Assembly: GCA_017998095.1 (NCBI GenBank)
Contig: JAGODU010000109.1
Coordinates: 1 to 12,961 of the forward strand
DNA length: 12,961 bases
Direction of reading: 5' to 3'
DNA from: Prolixibacteraceae bacterium
GTDB taxonomy: Bacteria; Bacteroidota; Bacteroidia; Bacteroidales; Prolixibacteraceae
Shown here: in pieces, positions 6,396 through 12,961 of the stretch
Position numbering within the stretch: the stretch's first letter is position 1
How the letters are laid out: each line of letters starts with the position of its first letter
Notes under the pieces: model-generated
Seen by the model: the letters and a program-made list of their open reading frames with translations, nothing else
Databases searched by the model: none
What the model was told of the DNA's origin: nothing
Made by a program: the position numbers and the translations under genes

Positions 6396-9300
6396 TTAAA
6401 TTCCTCCCCAGCACATCTTTTCAATAAACTCCATAAGTATTTGTCTTTTTTCTTGCTCTGAAATAGACTGCCCCATTTCGTTAAGAGCCGTAGCTATCTC
6501 GTTGTAAAGGAGTTTTCCTCTGTCACTGTAAGTTGTCTTGTCAAATGACTTAACAACCTCTTTGCCATCTTTTCCAATAAATGTCACCTTATAACTATTT
6601 GAGTTTACCGCCGAATTATCAACTTGTGCTGTAGTTAAGTCATATTCTAAAATAGATTTTTTTATCTGTTCCAATTGTACTATAAATTGGGAAATCGTAT
6701 CTGCGGTCCAATCATCAATTCGCAGATCGGTAACAGACTTTGCAAGCCTTTCAATAAATGTCTTTTCATCATTACCAATACTGCTCATGAGTTGCAATAC
6801 CTTGTGTTCTTCATTGGGAAACAGGTAGCTAAGAGTAGTAGGCCTTAATCTTTCAATGAAATCTTTAATAATGGATGTTAAAGTGGCATTATCGGCTTGG
6901 TTAGACTTGAATATGTCTTTTACGTCGTTTATCAAGTGTTTAATAAGTCCATTTTTAGCATGATCAAAGGTTGCTTTTGAACTTCTTATATTGTCAACGA
7001 TGTTGATTGTAAACTCTTTATATCCGTAAATGTCAAACAGCTTCTCGAATAAATACTCTCTTGCGTTGATGTCGGTCTGTTTTAAGCTTCCGATAAATTT
7101 AACCTGTGCAGTGTGTATCCTTTCAGGAGAAGAATTTTTGCCTTTATAAATAGTCTTTAAGTCCTTAGCGTACTTAGGCAAACTCATATACCAGCGTGAC
7201 ATGGCGGATACCACATAAGTAAATGTGTTATAATCTTTTTCTTTTGAGATAACATAGTCTGAAAAGAGGTCTTCCAGACTGTCTATGTAGGTTGATTTAT
7301 CTTCGTTCCAATCCTCCATAAAGGCGGTAAAATCCTTTGGATTTTCGTTGATGCTATTAAGGATATCCGCTGTGATCTTAACTTCTTTGTTTCTGTTCTT
7401 TATAACAAGATACTTTTTGAAGAAGTGAAGCACCACTGCAATATAGATGGGGATAACACCTTTTTTCATACCATAACCAAATTCAGGAAGAATCAATCTG
7501 TCGTACAAGTCTTTAAAATTCTGTCCCTCGTTTGCGTTGGCGTCATTGAAAAACTCTTGTATCTCGCGCAAGGTGTTTGCCATATTTCTATCTTCAGGTG
7601 TAAGTGTTAAAACAGGCTTTACCTGTTCGTTTGAAAGGATACCTGTCTGTATCAAGGTACTTCTCATAAATGAAACGTCTTGGCCTGTTCCAGCAAGTCC
7701 CAAATTCACATTCAGCTCGTTTTCGAGCAGAGCTGAAATAAGCTTACTCCTGCTATTGATTGCAACAGTCGGTAAACTATCCTTATTTATAGATTCATTA
7801 TTGATAACAGGGGTATTCGGATATGTTGCTACACAAATATCTGAGAGTTTAGCCGAAATTTGTGCCTTTCTTTTGAACGGCTGCTTTACGCCATTCCAAA
7901 AATATTCGGCTTCTCCTGTTTCTGGACGGGTAAAGCTTAAAATATATCTGCTGATAACTTCTTCTAAATCTTCGATATAAATATCATATTCATCAGAAAG
8001 AAGCTCATCATCAGAAACCTGGTCTTTTAATATTGTAACGGCATTAAACTCAAAAGCAATTTTTTCAATATCGATAAAGCGAATAGGTACTACGAAAATA
8101 ATTCTATTGTGGTTACTGCTGCCGCTCTTGGTATTTTCTCTGATTTGTTCAATTTCTTCAGTGCTGCGAGGTATAATCGCATATACTACGCCGTCAGCAC
8201 TTAGGTTTTCAATCTTTCTTCCCCAATCTGTAACTGAGAAAAACTCAGTGCTGTCAATGAAAGTGAAATCAAAATATCTTGTGATCTCCATTTCATCATT
8301 ATAAGCCGTAGGATACATATAGCTGTCAAAAGAGGATTTATTTAAAATGTCCTTAACGCTTAAAGTCTGCTTGGTCTTTTCAATAACATTCTGGATTTCC
8401 GCACTAATGTCTACACCGGAACTTTCCTTTATTTTCAAGTAGCCATTGCTTCGTTTCAAATACACAATACAATCTTTTTCAATAAGCTCAGTAAGTACAT
8501 CATCAATAACCTTAACATCGGAAACACTGTCCCTAAAGATATCTACGATCATGTCTTTGATGGGGGGCAGTTTTTCAAATTGTTCTACAATATAAATCAG
8601 CGAAATGGTTTTAATAATCTTAGTAGCAAGAGAGTCCTCGTTAAGTTTTTGAAGCACCTTTGATGTCGTTTCATAAAGCTTATGGATTTCGCTTGTGTAT
8701 GGTTCTTTTCTTAAAAGTGGCTCAAAATAGTCATACACATAGTCGGGGGTAAGCATGGGAAAATCACCTTTCGCATTTTCCAAAAATGCGGTTAAGGTGT
8801 GCTTGTTATCTGATGATAAGAATGTAAAAAGCGTTCTCTCGTTCTGGGCCACTTTTTCAGATAGCCGAGGCAGGATGAAGGTTGAAATCGGGTGCAACGG
8901 ATAACACCCCTTTACTGCCGTTTGGGCTGCGGCATCATCATTCTTATCAAGTATTCCATTTGCCTTAAAACGTTCAATTAAATCATTAAAGCGCGTTTCA
9001 TTCTTCTGGCAGAAATCAGTCCAAAAGTCACTGTCCTTTCTAATAACAGCAGATATAATCTCATACATTTGAGAGAAATTGTTGTGCAGATTAATATGCT
9101 TAAATCTACCAGAAACACCTCTCCAACCATCAACCTTATCTTTCGGAAGATTTTTATCAATATAATTTGCAATATCCTTATGAGAAATAAGCATCAAGTG
9201 CATTTGCTTGTCACCACTACGGTCACACTTTTCAGCAAAGTCCTGTAACAACTTTATATCGCTGATGGTAGCATTTGCAATGCTTGACTCCAGATATTTA

Positions 9301-10040
9301 CTAAATTCATCATATATGATATATACACCGTTAAAGCCTTTGCCTTTTAGCTTATCGACAACCTTTTCATAAAGCTCCACAACATCAAAACCGATAAAAG
9401 GATTAAAAGCACTACCAGATGTGAGAGTAGGATAAAGCTTATCAAACTTTTCATATGCACTTACGTCATATTCTTTCAAAGAAACAATAAAGTCATTAAT
9501 CGGCACATTAAGCTCTGATACAAATTTGTCGTATGTATCGTGATAAGAATCTTTCCATAGCTCAATGGTGTTGACAGCAGCCTTAAAGTTTGTTTCAGGC
9601 ATTAAATCTGTCAAGTTTTCATTTTTGAGAGCTGTTTGTAAAGCACTTAAAAATGATTGTGTAATACTAGTGCTGCTTCCGCTAATGATAATCGGAAGCA
9701 GTTTTTTATCACTGTTTATGTAATCTGTAACAAAACCATATAGTTTCGGATTTTGTTCCCTTATTTTATTCAAAAGTACGCTGAATAAAGTTATATCTTT
9801 TTTAAAGAGAAGCGACATAAGCATAAGTACTATGTGCGATTTTCCTCTGCCATACGCTCCAATTAATATCCTCGCTCTACCTCTTTCCTGAACACTGGTA
9901 CTGAGAATAACATCCTCAATGACATCAATAGATGACATCGTTGGAATAAAGCTTTTCACTTTATTTTCGTTATTCAAGTCATATGCGATATTAATTGATG
10001 TTTGAAAGCCTTTCTCTACCCATATTTTCTCGCCAATCAT
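6396..10040 (-). CDS. sspC: SspC-like large P-loop ATPase
   Basis: The product is 1214 aa, a size typical of SspC and BrxC-type ATPases. A Walker A motif, GAYGRGKS (about residues 61-68), lies in the context RARILIGAYGRGKSHI, and a Walker B motif, VYIIYDEFSKYLE, lies around residues 239-251. A sensor-like LMLISHKDI follows. The remaining ~900 residues are alpha-rich with no catalytic motif I can name. Family knowledge: SspC is the ATPase of the SspABCD single-strand phosphorothioation complex; BrxC/PglY of BREX are distant relatives. Start: ATG at 10040 with GGAG 7 nt upstream. It lies 28 nt after the DUF4007 gene. Its TAA stop is followed by one codon and then the TTG start of the desulfurase in the same frame. 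Confidence 0.88.
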   Translation of the reverse strand: MIGEKIWVEKGFQTSINIAYDLNNENKVKSFIPTMSSIDVIEDVILSTSVQERGRARILIGAYGRGKSHIVLMLMSLLFKKDITLFSVLLNKIREQNPKLYGFVTDYINSDKKLLPIIISGSSTSITQSFLSALQTALKNENLTDLMPETNFKAAVNTIELWKDSYHDTYDKFVSELNVPINDFIVSLKEYDVSAYEKFDKLYPTLTSGSAFNPFIGFDVVELYEKVVDKLKGKGFNGVYIIYDEFSKYLESSIANATISDIKLLQDFAEKCDRSGDKQMHLMLISHKDIANYIDKNLPKDKVDGWRGVSGRFKHINLHNNFSQMYEIISAVIRKDSDFWTDFCQKNETRFNDLIERFKANGILDKNDDAAAQTAVKGCYPLHPISTFILPRLSEKVAQNERTLFTFLSSDNKHTLTAFLENAKGDFPMLTPDYVYDYFEPLLRKEPYTSEIHKLYETTSKVLQKLNEDSLATKIIKTISLIYIVEQFEKLPPIKDMIVDIFRDSVSDVKVIDDVLTELIEKDCIVYLKRSNGYLKIKESSGVDISAEIQNVIEKTKQTLSVKDILNKSSFDSYMYPTAYNDEMEITRYFDFTFIDSTEFFSVTDWGRKIENLSADGVVYAIIPRSTEEIEQIRENTKSGSSNHNRIIFVVPIRFIDIEKIAFEFNAVTILKDQVSDDELLSDEYDIYIEDLEEVISRYILSFTRPETGEAEYFWNGVKQPFKRKAQISAKLSDICVATYPNTPVINNESINKDSLPTVAINSRSKLISALLENELNVNLGLAGTGQDVSFMRSTLIQTGILSNEQVKPVLTLTPEDRNMANTLREIQEFFNDANANEGQNFKDLYDRLILPEFGYGMKKGVIPIYIAVVLHFFKKYLVIKNRNKEVKITADILNSINENPKDFTAFMEDWNEDKSTYIDSLEDLFSDYVISKEKDYNTFTYVVSAMSRWYMSLPKYAKDLKTIYKGKNSSPERIHTAQVKFIGSLKQTDINAREYLFEKLFDIYGYKEFTINIVDNIRSSKATFDHAKNGLIKHLINDVKDIFKSNQADNATLTSIIKDFIERLRPTTLSYLFPNEEHKVLQLMSSIGNDEKTFIERLAKSVTDLRIDDWTADTISQFIVQLEQIKKSILEYDLTTAQVDNSAVNSNSYKVTFIGKDGKEVVKSFDKTTYSDRGKLLYNEIATALNEMGQSISEQEKRQILMEFIEKMCWGGI

Positions 10041-10068
10041 ACTCTATCTCCAATCTTAGGGGATCTGT

Positions 10069-10947
10069 TCATCTATTAATTGCATCGTAGTATTCTCTTA
10101 CACACTCTAAAAAGTCAATTTGTCTTTGAATGTCAATAACATCAAGCCCAGCTGTTCTAACAACTTTGATGTATCCCATAAGCTCGATCTTATTCAATAA
10201 GCCGGTCAGAGTTATAATATCGAGGTTATATACCTTACCGACATTACACTTATCATTCTGAATAGATGATATCTTAATTTGTTTTTCTCCTTTAGCTTGA
10301 TCAATAATGACCGCCAGAACTACAAGCGGATGTATACTATCAATCTTAGGGACACTTTTTTTATACGTTTTGGCCTTTTTGTTCGCAATGTCCACAAGCG
10401 ATAATTCGCCAAATGGGCAGTCAATATTGTTTTCAGGATGCACCTTGCCAGGATTAGATTTAATTCTCGGTACATAGGTGTTGATAATACAGTTAAAATC
10501 ATCATCTAGAGAACGTTCGGAAACCTCTGATTCGTTCAGTAGAATGTAAGTGTTGAGCTGCTTTACAAAATCATCTCGGTTAAATTCGTTACGGTTAAAC
10601 TCATTAAAGAAGTAATACCACGCCGTTGCGTCAGCTTCGTTGACTGCAAGCTTATAATGAAGAAGCCACAGCGTTCCTATTTCTTCGATGTATTTGTCAT
10701 TTTCATAGATAATTTCTCCAAAAGGAGTAAGTGTCTGATATTTCTTTCCTGAAGTTGGCTCGACCGTAAGCCCGACAGCTTGAAGCCAATAACGCAAGGA
10801 TTTTACCATATTTGCACCTATGCCTAAAATATCCATAGGATTTCCATTGTCGCCCATAAAGACAGTTCTATCATGAACAACATTTTTTATTCCTTTATAT
10901 AACCAACCTTTTCGTATGAAAAAGGTTTCATGTGCTCTAAATCTCAT
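10069..10947 (-). CDS. sspB: DUF4007 family protein, SspB-like
   Basis: The product is 292 aa. It has the conserved DUF4007 landmarks: an N-terminal HETFFIRKGWLYKG (from residue 6), LGIGANMVKSLRYW (about 41-54), a DDDF motif at about 148-151, IDCPFGEL (about 175-182) and DSIHPLVVLAVI. In the characterised SspABCD system this family member (SspB) is a DNA nickase that opens one strand for sulfur insertion; I infer the same role here. An upstream in-frame ATG (11016) would add 23 residues overlapping the previous gene. The ATG at 10947 instead has AAGGAG 5 nt upstream and a 4-nt ATGA overlap with the SspD stop, so it is clearly the coupled start. A short tandem repeat gives the doubled NEFNR near residues 115-124. 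Confidence 0.88.
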   Translation of the reverse strand: MRFRAHETFFIRKGWLYKGIKNVVHDRTVFMGDNGNPMDILGIGANMVKSLRYWLQAVGLTVEPTSGKKYQTLTPFGEIIYENDKYIEEIGTLWLLHYKLAVNEADATAWYYFFNEFNRNEFNRDDFVKQLNTYILLNESEVSERSLDDDFNCIINTYVPRIKSNPGKVHPENNIDCPFGELSLVDIANKKAKTYKKSVPKIDSIHPLVVLAVIIDQAKGEKQIKISSIQNDKCNVGKVYNLDIITLTGLLNKIELMGYIKVVRTAGLDVIDIQRQIDFLECVREYYDAINR

Positions 10948-12665
10948 ACTTTCTCCTTTGTCTTGAGGTATTTGTCCATCAAGCAGCCGCCATCTAAGTA
11001 CTTGGCTGTCACACACATCTTACAACGCTTACACTTATTCGCATTAATTCGGTATTCGTCACCGATAATTGTGATGGCGCCAAATCTACACAACGATTCA
11101 CATTTAAGACATTTACGACAAGCATTGAATTTTCTTACCTGATAGCCAAGCATTCTTTGCAGATCGTCATGTTTTAATACATTCATTGTCTTGATTTTAA
11201 CCGCATAATCATATCCGTCCTGCGAAAATGGCTGAACAGATAAAATCGGCACATTAGTTTTTATATCAAGGACAATAGTCTCATTGATGAGTTTTCGTCC
11301 GAGTTCTTTAGTAACCTTGCCAAATGGGGTTAATAAAGTTAAAAATCCATCATCAACAGGGCGATTAAGTTTATATATCTTTGCATTATCCTCCGCCGTA
11401 CAATTGGTAAACTTGATTTTGACGTCTTCCGCAGCGGCAATTCCATTTCCTCCCTGACGAGCCTTCCACTTGCCGCTATCAACATAGACCTCCGCATCGG
11501 GCTTGCCAATTTTTTCTGCAAAATCAATTAAGAATTCTCTCCATTTCTTAGACTGCTCGGGCATATAAATCTGGGATAAAAACTGGGCTCTTTCATTATT
11601 GTTTGGGCAGCACCAACAGCCCACTCGGTCATAACCAAGCCTATAGGCATAGTTAAAGTCAATGTCTTCGCTTAATATATAGAGCCAAACATCAATGTCT
11701 TTCCAAAAGAAAATAGGAGAAGCCACCTTTTGTTTTTGTATTTTGACTGACTCAGCATTATCCTCAACACGGTTATATTTGCTTCGGCTTACGGACTCGC
11801 TCTTGCGAATACCATAAAATGTTAAAATATCGCTGTCACAATACAGGCTGTTCAGTACACGGGTAATAGGGCCTGTTTTAAACATAGAACAGCACCAACG
11901 GAGCATGCGGGCAGGAGGGCCAATATCGTCACAAACCTCATAAAAGTCCTGCTCTTTGTTTTTGGCCATCTTAAATATCGCTTTAGGATTGTTTTCTCTA
12001 AATCGCTTAGCATATTCAATTGTCATGGGAAATTCAAGGGTAGTATCGCCAAAAATATGTACTAGGCTTGGATTACTCAAAGCTCGTACAGTTAAGTCGG
12101 CAGTAACTGTTGAATCCTTGCCACCAGAAAATGAAATCACGACATTTTCACTTGGGTATGTTTTGGCAGTGTCCTTGATAAACTCCGTAGCTTCATTAAA
12201 TATATAATATAGTCTTTCTTTATTAGCTTGTATAAATTTATCTATGGTTTGATTAAAATAAGCATAGTTGTTTTGTCCCTTATATTTTTCAAGTATCTCT
12301 GCAATTTGTTGGGCAGGATGTTTTTTATATACATTGCTTGGAATAATCTTTGATTCACCATCTATGTAGTATCGGTTATCAGCTGCCCAAACGGTTTTGT
12401 TTATGTATTCAAAAGGTTTTGCGATTAATATCTCAATTAGTAACCTCTCTTCGGGAAATACTGGACGCAGATCTGCGCACAAATAAGAAGTCTCTTTTCC
12501 ACATAAGGGGCAAATATTTTTATCGATTCTATCAGCTGATTTGATAATCGGTGTTTTACAGTCACCACACCAGTAAATTAAGATAGGTGTATCCTGTTCT
12601 GTGGTACCACCGCAAATCTCACATGTTTTACTATTTGTTTTTCTGTTACAATTCTTACACCACAC
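10944..12665 (-). CDS. sspD: SspD/DndC-like ATP pyrophosphatase (PAPS reductase family) with zinc ribbons and ferredoxin tail
   Basis: The product is 573 aa, in four parts. (1) Two zinc ribbons: C3-x2-C6/C15-x2-C18 and C33-x2-C36/C52-x2-C55. (2) A PP-loop SGGKDST (180-186) in an adenylating PAPS-reductase-type domain. (3) Cys pairs R-W-CC-S (258-259) and GCWCCP (350-353), which probably carry sulfur or an Fe-S cluster. (4) A C-terminal ferredoxin-like block with CxxCxxCxxxC (C516, 519, 522, 526) and a second set (C545, 548, 551, 561). It is likely the sulfur-transfer and ATP-pyrophosphatase component, which activates the DNA phosphate and receives sulfur from the desulfurase encoded downstream. 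The start is a GTG with GGAGG 9 nt upstream; the ATG at 12681 is out of frame. This is the first gene of the operon and overlaps sspB by 4 nt. Confidence 0.92.
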   Translation of the reverse strand: MWCKNCNRKTNSKTCEICGGTTEQDTPILIYWCGDCKTPIIKSADRIDKNICPLCGKETSYLCADLRPVFPEERLLIEILIAKPFEYINKTVWAADNRYYIDGESKIIPSNVYKKHPAQQIAEILEKYKGQNNYAYFNQTIDKFIQANKERLYYIFNEATEFIKDTAKTYPSENVVISFSGGKDSTVTADLTVRALSNPSLVHIFGDTTLEFPMTIEYAKRFRENNPKAIFKMAKNKEQDFYEVCDDIGPPARMLRWCCSMFKTGPITRVLNSLYCDSDILTFYGIRKSESVSRSKYNRVEDNAESVKIQKQKVASPIFFWKDIDVWLYILSEDIDFNYAYRLGYDRVGCWCCPNNNERAQFLSQIYMPEQSKKWREFLIDFAEKIGKPDAEVYVDSGKWKARQGGNGIAAAEDVKIKFTNCTAEDNAKIYKLNRPVDDGFLTLLTPFGKVTKELGRKLINETIVLDIKTNVPILSVQPFSQDGYDYAVKIKTMNVLKHDDLQRMLGYQVRKFNACRKCLKCESLCRFGAITIIGDEYRINANKCKRCKMCVTAKYLDGGCLMDKYLKTKEKV

Positions 12666-12828
12666 AGTAGAACACCTCCATACTTATTTTATCATATTCT
12701 ACATTATAATAAAATTGATACTTATAATTGGAAATGTCAAGAAAAGTATAGTCACAAAATACCCAAAATGAAAAATAACTTGGTTTTAATTTCTAAGGTT
12801 ATCGTTACTATTTTCCGTAGTCTGCTCG
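12666..12828. other. Intergenic region between transposase and sspD
   Basis: These 163 nt are AT-rich and contain no open frame with a ribosome site. They hold the inferred IS terminal repeat on the distal side and the TATAAT plus the GGAGG site of the sspD-like gene on the proximal side. I see no clear operator palindrome, riboswitch or RNA gene. Confidence 0.6.
12703..12740 (-). promoter_or_regulatory. Candidate operon promoter region
   Basis: On the minus strand there is a perfect TATAAT (12708-12703), 37 nt upstream of the GTG start, within an AT-rich stretch. A perfect TTGACA lies at 12740-12735, but it is 26 nt away, too far for a standard sigma-70/A pair. A closer -35 is only weakly matched (around 12731-12726). 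TTGACA is also part of the inferred insertion-sequence end. This is the only intergenic space able to hold an operon promoter, so the region is well supported even though the exact elements are not. Confidence 0.4.
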
Positions 12829-12961
12829 TTAATCCAGCGATTCACAGGCAAGCTTACGATACGCTATAGGAGTCATTCCATCCGGATTAAAGCTTGTGAT
12901 TCTCTGTGTATTGTAATAACAAAAGATATATCTGAATATTATTCTTTTTACTTGTTTTCTT
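12729..12961 (-). mobile_element. Right end of an IS3-family insertion sequence (partial)
   Basis: The segment contains the transposase C-terminus (12829-12961) and a non-coding tail. The outermost tail, read on the plus strand from 12729, starts TGGAAATGTCAAGAAAAGTA and continues to a GTCACAAAATA stretch. It looks like an IS3-type terminal inverted repeat, with a TG tip and a TGTCAA…AAGTA…CACAAAA pattern. The other end lies outside the window, so the boundary at 12729 and any 3-4 bp target duplication cannot be verified. Confidence 0.55.
12829..12961 (-). CDS. IS3-family transposase (OrfB), C-terminal 43 residues
   Basis: An open frame enters from the right edge and ends at TAA (12829-12831). 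The peptide includes FCYYNTQRITSFNPDGMTP followed by IAYRKLA. The pattern YYNxxRI…GMTPxxYR is the well-known end of the DDE rve-domain transposases (InsF/OrfB) of IS3 elements. The gene is cut by the window, so whether the whole transposase is intact is unknown. It is transcribed in the same direction as the defence operon, and no terminator is evident between its stop and the sspD start. Confidence 0.85.
   Translation of the reverse strand, partial: RKQVKRIIFRYIFCYYNTQRITSFNPDGMTPIAYRKLACESLD

Noticed and set aside
7537..7980. Plus-strand open frame of 147 codons opposite sspC
   Set aside because: It lies fully inside a conserved-length ATPase gene on the other strand, with Ser/Leu/Ile-rich antisense composition and no Shine-Dalgarno sequence.
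6396..10040. BREX BrxC/PglY as the identity of the large ATPase
   Set aside because: Size and P-loop are similar, but no other BREX gene (PglX methylase, PglZ, BrxL) is present, while the PAPS-reductase, DUF4007 and desulfurase neighbours fit SspC.
12735..12740. TTGACA as the -35 of the operon promoter
   Set aside because: It is 26 nt from the TATAAT, outside the usual 16-18 nt, and is better explained as part of the IS terminal repeat. It is kept only as a possibility within the regulatory region.
1..12961. CRISPR arrays, tRNA or rRNA genes
   Set aside because: No spaced direct repeats and no tRNA-like cloverleaf or rRNA-like segments were noticed on either strand.

Overview
The window is AT-rich, has strong AGGAGG-type ribosome binding sites and tightly packed, partly overlapping genes. 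This suggests a low-GC Firmicute, most likely a Clostridia member; that is inference, because no phylogenetic marker gene is present.

Layout. Nine genes lie head to tail on the minus strand between 12665 and 121 and look like one operon. It reads, in transcription order: an ATP-pyrophosphatase/PAPS-reductase-like protein with two zinc ribbons and a ferredoxin-like tail (SspD/DndC type); a DUF4007 protein (SspB type); a 1214-aa P-loop ATPase (SspC type); a class-V aminotransferase-fold cysteine desulfurase (SspA/DndA role); a 93-aa unknown; a PLD-domain plus SF2 helicase; a 58-aa unknown; an SMC/Rad50/DndD-like ABC ATPase; and a 167-aa unknown. At the right edge is the 3' end of an IS3-family element. 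At the left edge are the last 23 codons of a plus-strand gene that converges on the operon across a perfect bidirectional terminator.

Interpretation. The first four genes match a DNA phosphorothioation module. The desulfurase would mobilise sulfur from cysteine, SspD would activate or transfer it, and SspB (nickase in the characterised system) and the SspC ATPase would place it in the DNA backbone. The last five genes would then be a phage-restriction module that spares or senses modified self DNA, most like the sspBCD-sspFGH cassettes described in the literature. I cannot confirm one-to-one SspF/G/H assignments from sequence alone. No SspE, DndB or DndE homologue was recognised in the window.

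Points of interest are the DndD-like ATPase paired with an Ssp-type modification core, a group-II-like (HCAP-type) desulfurase as the sulfur donor, three small unrecognised proteins coupled to the effector genes, and an IS end placed just upstream of the operon start.
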